From an uncultured Formosa sp. (GTDB taxonomy: Bacteria; Bacteroidota; Bacteroidia; Flavobacteriales; Flavobacteriaceae): DNA of 37,314 nt. The notes under the pieces were generated by a model. It was not told where the DNA came from, made no database searches, and saw nothing but the letters and a program-made list of their open reading frames with translations. Positions within the stretch are counted from its first letter, which is position 1, and every line of letters starts with the position of its first letter. Below are positions 34,014 to 37,314 of the stretch, piece after piece. The stretch covers positions 78,968 through 116,281 of the forward strand of contig NZ_CANMTH010000011.1 of assembly GCF_947500765.1 (NCBI RefSeq), read 5' to 3'. The position numbers and the translations under genes are program-made.

Positions 34014-34847
34014 TCAAAATTGCCACCATTCTTTTCGTTTAATCAATTTGTAAATCGAAAAGGATTTTGTTATTCCGTTCGTTTTTTCGTATTCAAATTG
34101 TTGATTTATTAGTTCAATAATATGTTGCCAGCCTGCTGAAAAGCTCGCTCTTATTTCACTTCCGTTTGGCATGTAATTCCGTTCGACAAGAATTTCTCCA
34201 ATATTTTCAAATAGCTCTGAAAAGTCTTTTTTAAACATCTTTGGCAAATACCAAGTAATTTTGGTTTCCTCTTTCCAGTTCCCAAAACTTGCAACTAAAA
34301 CATCACATTTTTTAAAATCCGAAATCGTTGGTTTGTTTTCTTGGTTTATTCGGGTTGAAACGATTAGATTATAGCCAAAACCTGTTTCAAAATCAGATTC
34401 CAAAACGATTCCACCACCATAATTACCATTTTCCAATTTGAATGTTAAACAACTTCCTTTTTTAAAGATTGGTTCTTTTTTGGAAATTCGTTTTCTTGCT
34501 TTTGGTTTAGCTTTTTCGGACTCTAATTTAATTAAAAACTTTTCAAGAACATTTTTTCTTTTCTTAATATCCGATTCGCTTGCGTCAAGTTCTTTCCAAA
34601 CTTTTAAGTTAGATTCGCTTTTGATTATTTCACGAACTTTTTCAAGAATATCAGTCGGCAAGCTTTTAGTTTCCCAAAGAGCTAGTGCCAAAGCAAACCA
34701 AAAATCATTTTCTCCGTTTGGATTGTCCGAAATTAGTTTCTCTTTGATTTCTGTCGGTTCTTTTCCTTCATTATATAAATCAAAAAAGTCAGCATAAATA
34801 TCTGCTGAAGTATCGTTACTTTTTATGGCTGTTCCCCAAGTTCCCAA
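34014..34847 (-). CDS. Cassette gene 1: MGTWG-type protein resembling DUF4259, unknown function
   Basis: A 277-residue soluble protein. The N-terminus (MGTWGTAIKSNDTSADIYAD) has the MGxWG...NDTxxD signature I associate with DUF4259-type proteins. It is followed by a helical part with a Lys/Arg-rich linker (KAKPKARKRISKK, about residues 113-125). A second domain after the linker (FKKGSCLTFKLENGNYGGGIVL) looks beta-rich. No catalytic motif or signal peptide is visible. The start codon is TTG; the protein start is fixed by the family-like N-terminus and no ATG lies nearby. It is the cassette closest to secA. An immunity or stress role is only speculation. Confidence 0.8.
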   Translation of the reverse strand: MGTWGTAIKSNDTSADIYADFFDLYNEGKEPTEIKEKLISDNPNGENDFWFALALALWETKSLPTDILEKVREIIKSESNLKVWKELDASESDIKKRKNVLEKFLIKLESEKAKPKARKRISKKEPIFKKGSCLTFKLENGNYGGGIVLESDFETGFGYNLIVSTRINQENKPTISDFKKCDVLVASFGNWKEETKITWYLPKMFKKDFSELFENIGEILVERNYMPNGSEIRASFSAGWQHIIELINQQFEYEKTNGITKSFSIYKLIKRKEWWQF

Positions 34848-34878
34848 TTCAGTTTGTGATTTTGTTCAAATGTTTTAC

Positions 34879-35002
34879 AACGGTTTTGTATAAGATTAGT
34901 GTGGTTTTGTGAGCGAGGATTTTCCGCAGGAAAATCAGATGTAACAAAAATGCACGAACGCTTGATTAAGCACTAAACTACGCATTATTTTTATGCGATG
35001 TT
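34879..35002 (-). repeat. attC-like element B (124 bp)
   Basis: It runs from AAC (34879-34881) to GTT (35000-35002). The outer arms GTATAAGATTA and the complement of TAATAAAAATGC-like DNA at the right pair imperfectly (11 of 16 positions) after spacers of 6 and 3 nt. The inner hairpin GATTTTCC-GCA-GGAAAATC (34918-34936) is perfect. It divides cassette genes 1 and 2. Confidence 0.88.
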
Positions 35003-35018
35003 CTGCATAGTTTTTTTA

Positions 35019-35519
35019 TTAATTCAGGATTAGTGGTGTCATTTCGGACTTTAATTTGTCATAATCCGCTTGAGTTATTACTCCTAACTCTAATAATTCT
35101 TTTGCTTCTTTCAATTTTGAAATAGCAGCTTCTTTCGTTAATTTTCCATTCAGGTTTTTTATTTCTCCAAGCTCCAATGCTGTATCATAATCAATTAAAA
35201 CAGGAATAAGTCCATGGCCTTTAAAATGCGCATACACTTTATATCCATTTTTTTTCGTCCCATAAGTTTTTAATTTATCCACAATCACTTTTTTATCAGC
35301 TAATGTGTTTGAAACTCTTTGTCCTCCTTGCGAAATATAAGTAAATCCTAAATCAGATGTTGGAATTCCAATTGTTAAAGTATCTCCAACTTTTAAAGTA
35401 TCTCCAATTTTGGTCAGATAAATTTTATATTCAGATTTTTTCGTCAATTTTCCATATTCCGCTGTTTGGGAATAGCCAATCGAAAAGCTAAATATTAGTA
35501 TGAAAGTAAATATTTTCAT
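35019..35519 (-). CDS. Cassette gene 2: secreted protein with SHOCT-like C-terminus
   Basis: A 166-residue protein with a Sec signal peptide (MKIFTFILIFSFSIGYSQ, cleavage near residue 17-18). The middle (GDTLKVGDTLTIGIP, then KVYAHFKGHGLIPVLIDYD) is beta-rich and unassigned. The last 35 residues (AISKLKEAKELLELGVITQADYDKLKSEM) match the SHOCT pattern, a short helical motif thought to mediate oligomerisation. The ATG is 20 nt from element C. It probably acts in the periplasm or at the envelope; the function is unknown. No promoter is visible in the short leader. Confidence 0.85.
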   Translation of the reverse strand: MKIFTFILIFSFSIGYSQTAEYGKLTKKSEYKIYLTKIGDTLKVGDTLTIGIPTSDLGFTYISQGGQRVSNTLADKKVIVDKLKTYGTKKNGYKVYAHFKGHGLIPVLIDYDTALELGEIKNLNGKLTKEAAISKLKEAKELLELGVITQADYDKLKSEMTPLILN

Positions 35520-35538
35520 TTTTGGTCAAATTATGCAC

Positions 35539-35662
35539 AACGTGTTAGAATATGGAAAGTTGCGTTTTTGAAAACGTAATTTTACGATGTTTAAATTTAA
35601 GTTTTTTTAGTTTTAGAAACATTCTATTTTACTTAATTAAGCAATTTTTTATATGCATTGTT
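35539..35662 (-). repeat. attC-like element C (124 bp)
   Basis: It runs from AAC (35539-35541) to GTT (35660-35662). The outer arms ATATGGAAAGTTGC and the complement of GCAATTTTTTATAT pair at 11 of 14 positions after spacers of 8 and 5 nt. An inner hairpin CGTTTT-TG-AAAACG is perfect. The interior differs from D and E, so length and fold are kept while sequence is not. Confidence 0.85.
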
Positions 35663-35674
35663 AGCAGCTGATGT

Positions 35675-36508
35675 TTAATCTGGAATTATTAGATTAATCC
35701 CAAATTGATTGCAAATAGCCTTTAATAATTCTGTATTTTTTGGTTCTATTTTTCTAATGCTAGCTCTACCTAATTTAACTATTTCTCCTTCTTTTATCAT
35801 TAATGGATTAGTCACGGTTGTTCTAGCAAGATACTCAAGGTTTTTGGCATAAAAATATAACACGTCACTCATTTTTAAGTCTCGTAATATTAATTCGTTA
35901 TACTCCTCCATTATACCTTTATGGTCTTTAAAAAATTGACAATCTTTGATAAAGACTATATACGCTCTATTACCTAATGAGATAAATATTGAACTAGAAT
36001 TTATTATATGGATAAAATTAAACTTTTGTTCTTGCTTAAAATTAAACCTGAAGACTGATCCAAACGGGTCTGGACTACATTTAAAATCTCCAGAAACACA
36101 ATGCAGATAATGTCTAGCTTGTTCTAATGGATCTTTTGTAGAAATAACATCACCTATTTTATAACCTGGATTTTTTCTGTCCCATTCAAATATTTTGTCT
36201 TTTATTGTCAAACAAAAGTGAATCTTATTAGCCCAACGCCAAATGTCAGAATCCGTTTCTGATTCATTTGAGATAACTTTTTCTAATTTCCCAAATACTT
36301 CTCCATTACATTTCGGACAGCATGGAACAACTAATTGTCTATATGAAATTTTGGTTTCATTTGGTAATACTAATTTCTGATCCCACAAATCAAATTTATG
36401 TTGTAACCATTTCGGAAATATATGTTCACGGGTAGTAGCTTTTCTACCACATACAAAACATGTTTCGTTATCTATTTCGAAACTTTTAATTTTAGTAAAT
36501 TGCTCCAT
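35675..36508 (-). CDS. Cassette gene 3: protein with HNH-like zinc motif
   Basis: A 277-residue protein beginning MEQFTKIKSFEIDNETCFVC. The segment CFVCGRKATTREHIFPKWL followed about 35 residues later by CCPKCNGEVFGKLE has the two Cys pairs and the (E)H-x-x-P arrangement of HNH-type nuclease domains, in which a His and Asn near the zinc site cut DNA. The large C-terminal part (about 90-277) is unassigned. The ATG at 36506-36508 was chosen; an upstream in-frame TTG lies at the element boundary. The HNH call is by motif and nuclease activity is not shown. In a mobile cassette, a defence or toxin role is possible but unproven. Confidence 0.82.
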   Translation of the reverse strand: MEQFTKIKSFEIDNETCFVCGRKATTREHIFPKWLQHKFDLWDQKLVLPNETKISYRQLVVPCCPKCNGEVFGKLEKVISNESETDSDIWRWANKIHFCLTIKDKIFEWDRKNPGYKIGDVISTKDPLEQARHYLHCVSGDFKCSPDPFGSVFRFNFKQEQKFNFIHIINSSSIFISLGNRAYIVFIKDCQFFKDHKGIMEEYNELILRDLKMSDVLYFYAKNLEYLARTTVTNPLMIKEGEIVKLGRASIRKIEPKNTELLKAICNQFGINLIIPD

Positions 36509-36521
36509 ATCATTTGCTGCC

Positions 36522-36645
36522 AACGTTGTTGTATATGGTTTGTGGCGTGTTTAAGCACCTAATTTAGTAAATAATTACCGACCAAGAAAGTCCGCGAGGA
36601 CTTTCGCAAGTAGGCTAGAACTAGCAATAAATTATATACGGTGTT
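36522..36645 (-). repeat. attC-like element D (124 bp)
   Basis: It runs from AAC (36522-36524) to GTT (36643-36645). The outer arms GTATATGGTTTGTGGC and the complement of GCAATAAATTATATAC pair at 12 of 16 positions after spacers of 6 and 3 nt. The inner hairpin GAAAGTCC-GCGA-GGACTTTC (36586-36605) is perfect and has a GNRA-type tetraloop. It separates cassette genes 3 and 4. Confidence 0.9.
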
Positions 36646-36656
36646 ACCCACAGTTT

Positions 36657-37220
36657 TTATATTTCGTTTCCATTTTCGTCAGTTACTATAATTGTTCTTT
36701 GTCCCATATTTGGCTCGACAAAAAGTCCCGTTTTTTCAATCCGATTTATGGTCGAATTTTTTAATTCCGAACACTCAACATACATATAATAATCATACCC
36801 GAAAGTTATTTTAAATTCAGATTCGAGTAAATTCATCCAAATAGTTTCTCTTAAAATCAAGCGAATCATTTTTTGAATCTGCGTTAAATTCAAAATAGTT
36901 CCGTTTTCCAAAATGTCAATTTCATTATTAAAATCAACATCAATATTCTTTAGTCGACCATCTTTTTTATAATTTTCAAAATCATCGAACGAATCGTGTA
37001 ATTCTAATGAGTCAATTTTTAGACTCGATATGTTTTTTTCGTCAAGAATAAGTTTAATAGATTCCGCATATGCCGTTTCTGTTTGTTCATATTCTTCATA
37101 ATCCACGTTTCTATATTCAGATTTCCCTATGTCGCTAATCGCTGTCCATTCGGAATTATCCAGAAAATGCCCTTCTTCATTTCTCTTTTTTGGGTCAAAT
37201 TTTGTTATTCTGTAAGTCAT
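36657..37220 (-). CDS. Cassette gene 4: acidic protein of unknown function
   Basis: A 187-residue protein starting MTYRITKFDPKKRNEEGHFL. It is acidic, probably soluble, with no signal peptide and no catalytic motif I recognise. Strong features are SEWTAISDIGKSEY near the start and LTQIQKMIRLILRETIWMNLL in the middle, which looks like a long helix. The ATG at 37218-37220 is used; a longer frame would extend into element E and is rejected. It is encoded 20 nt from element E and is flanked by the most perfect private repeat of the array (GTTACCCACA and its exact complement). Confidence 0.78.
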   Translation of the reverse strand: MTYRITKFDPKKRNEEGHFLDNSEWTAISDIGKSEYRNVDYEEYEQTETAYAESIKLILDEKNISSLKIDSLELHDSFDDFENYKKDGRLKNIDVDFNNEIDILENGTILNLTQIQKMIRLILRETIWMNLLESEFKITFGYDYYMYVECSELKNSTINRIEKTGLFVEPNMGQRTIIVTDENGNEI

Positions 37221-37237
37221 TTTCTCAAATTGTGGGT

Positions 37238-37314
37238 AACGGTTTTGTGTATGGTTAGTTGCGTGGTTTAGCAACTAAATTAACAAAAAGGTACGAACCT
37301 GTGAATATTCCGAA
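37238..37314 (-). repeat. attC-like element E (first 77 bp, cut by window edge)
   Basis: It starts with AAC (37238-37240), then GGTTTTGTGTATGG, matching the outer arm of B and D. The small hairpin AGTTGC-GTGGTTTA-GCAACT (37257-37276) is perfect. The inner hairpin starts with GAATATTCC at 37303, at the same offset as in A and D, and is cut off. Its right half should lie immediately beyond the window. Confidence 0.85.

Larger units (their letters stand above)
33890..37314 (-). mobile_element. Integron-like array of four single-gene cassettes (continues beyond the window)
   Basis: From just after the secA terminator to the window end, four unrelated genes all read on the minus strand. Each is packed between copies of a 124-bp palindromic element (A at 33890, B at 34879, C at 35539, D at 36522, E at 37238). 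Only 11-31 nt separate each gene from the elements. Each gene is also bracketed by its own inverted repeat beginning with GTT. This combination matches integron cassettes, with the elements acting as attC-like recombination sites. No integrase, transposase or attI is in view. By gene orientation the integrase side would be to the right. The repeat structure is directly seen; the integron interpretation is inference. Confidence 0.6.

Noticed and set aside
34438..34797. Plus-strand frame of 119 codons opposite cassette gene 1
   Set aside because: It is a shadow of the minus-strand gene, which has a recognisable N-terminus and fills its cassette.
34879..35002. Repeat elements as ordinary Rho-independent terminators or REP sequences
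   Set aside because: They are constant in length, have conserved AAC/GTT ends and long asymmetric outer arms, and the flanking bases match across genes, which terminators or REP elements do not explain.
36509..36523. TTG-started extension of cassette gene 3
   Set aside because: It reaches into the private repeat and AAC of element D; an ATG is available at 36508.
37083..37271. Plus-strand frame overlapping cassette gene 4 and element E
   Set aside because: It runs through the repeat boundary and is antisense to a better frame.
37221..37274. N-terminal extension of cassette gene 4
   Set aside because: These codons are inside element E; the ATG at 37220 leaves the usual short leader seen in the other cassettes.
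33890..37314. IS element, composite transposon or prophage remnant
   Set aside because: No transposase, phage gene, tRNA or target duplication was seen; repeats occur at every gene boundary and not only at the outer ends.

Overview
The window reads as part of a chromosome from a marine-type member of the Flavobacteriaceae (Bacteroidota). It is AT-rich and has almost no Shine-Dalgarno sites. Upstream regions repeatedly carry the Bacteroidota promoter signature (-7 box TAnnTTTG, in three cases with TTG exactly 19 nt upstream). Protein types are typical of the group: DUF4199, DUF2795, DUF6263-like, a GlmU-family protein, a CarB lacking its allosteric domain, and a long SecA with Bacteroidota-style insertions. 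No rRNA, tRNA, IS element or CRISPR array was seen.

Layout. 1-474 is the 3' end of peptidase T, followed by structured intergenic DNA. Next come a small membrane protein, carB and rpmH on the minus strand, two envelope genes (plus), a transglycosylase plus alpha/beta hydrolase pair (minus), a small GNAT (plus), mtaB (minus), an oligopeptide-binding lipoprotein (plus), a GlmU-like protein and rpmE2 (minus). A plus-strand run follows: DUF4199 protein, GT2 glycosyltransferase, phosphosugar mutase, MsbA-like ABC exporter. Then an ECF sigma / anti-sigma-like / periplasmic sensor operon (18475-19996), a two-gene operon of a LexA/CI-type S24 regulator and a DnaQ-GIY-YIG nuclease (20255-22374), and a wza-wzc pair on the minus strand. 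ABC-F, a methyltransferase, a LolD/MacB-type ATPase, a cobalamin adenosyltransferase, a DUF2795 protein and secA complete the core part.

Accessory region. Directly after the secA terminator (33890 to the window end) the DNA changes character. Four unrelated single genes, all on the minus strand, are separated by a repeated palindromic element. Three complete copies are each exactly 124 bp from a leading AAC to a trailing GTT; one copy has lost its first 15 bp against secA, and one runs off the window. Each gene is also flanked by a private inverted repeat of about 8-10 bp that starts with GTT and differs from cassette to cassette. This is the geometry of integron gene cassettes and their attC sites: conserved AAC/GTT triplets, cassette-specific R-box complementarity, an asymmetric spacer, and an inner hairpin. 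The sequences do not follow the classical RYYYAAC/GTTRRRY consensus and no integrase is in view. I consider this integron-like cassette array, possibly an integrase-less cluster or the distal end of a chromosomal integron, the most interesting object in the window. Gene direction predicts that any integrase and primary site lie to the right of the window.

Cargo of the array: an MGTWG-type protein resembling DUF4259, a secreted protein with a SHOCT-like C-terminus, a protein with an HNH-like zinc motif, and an unknown acidic protein.
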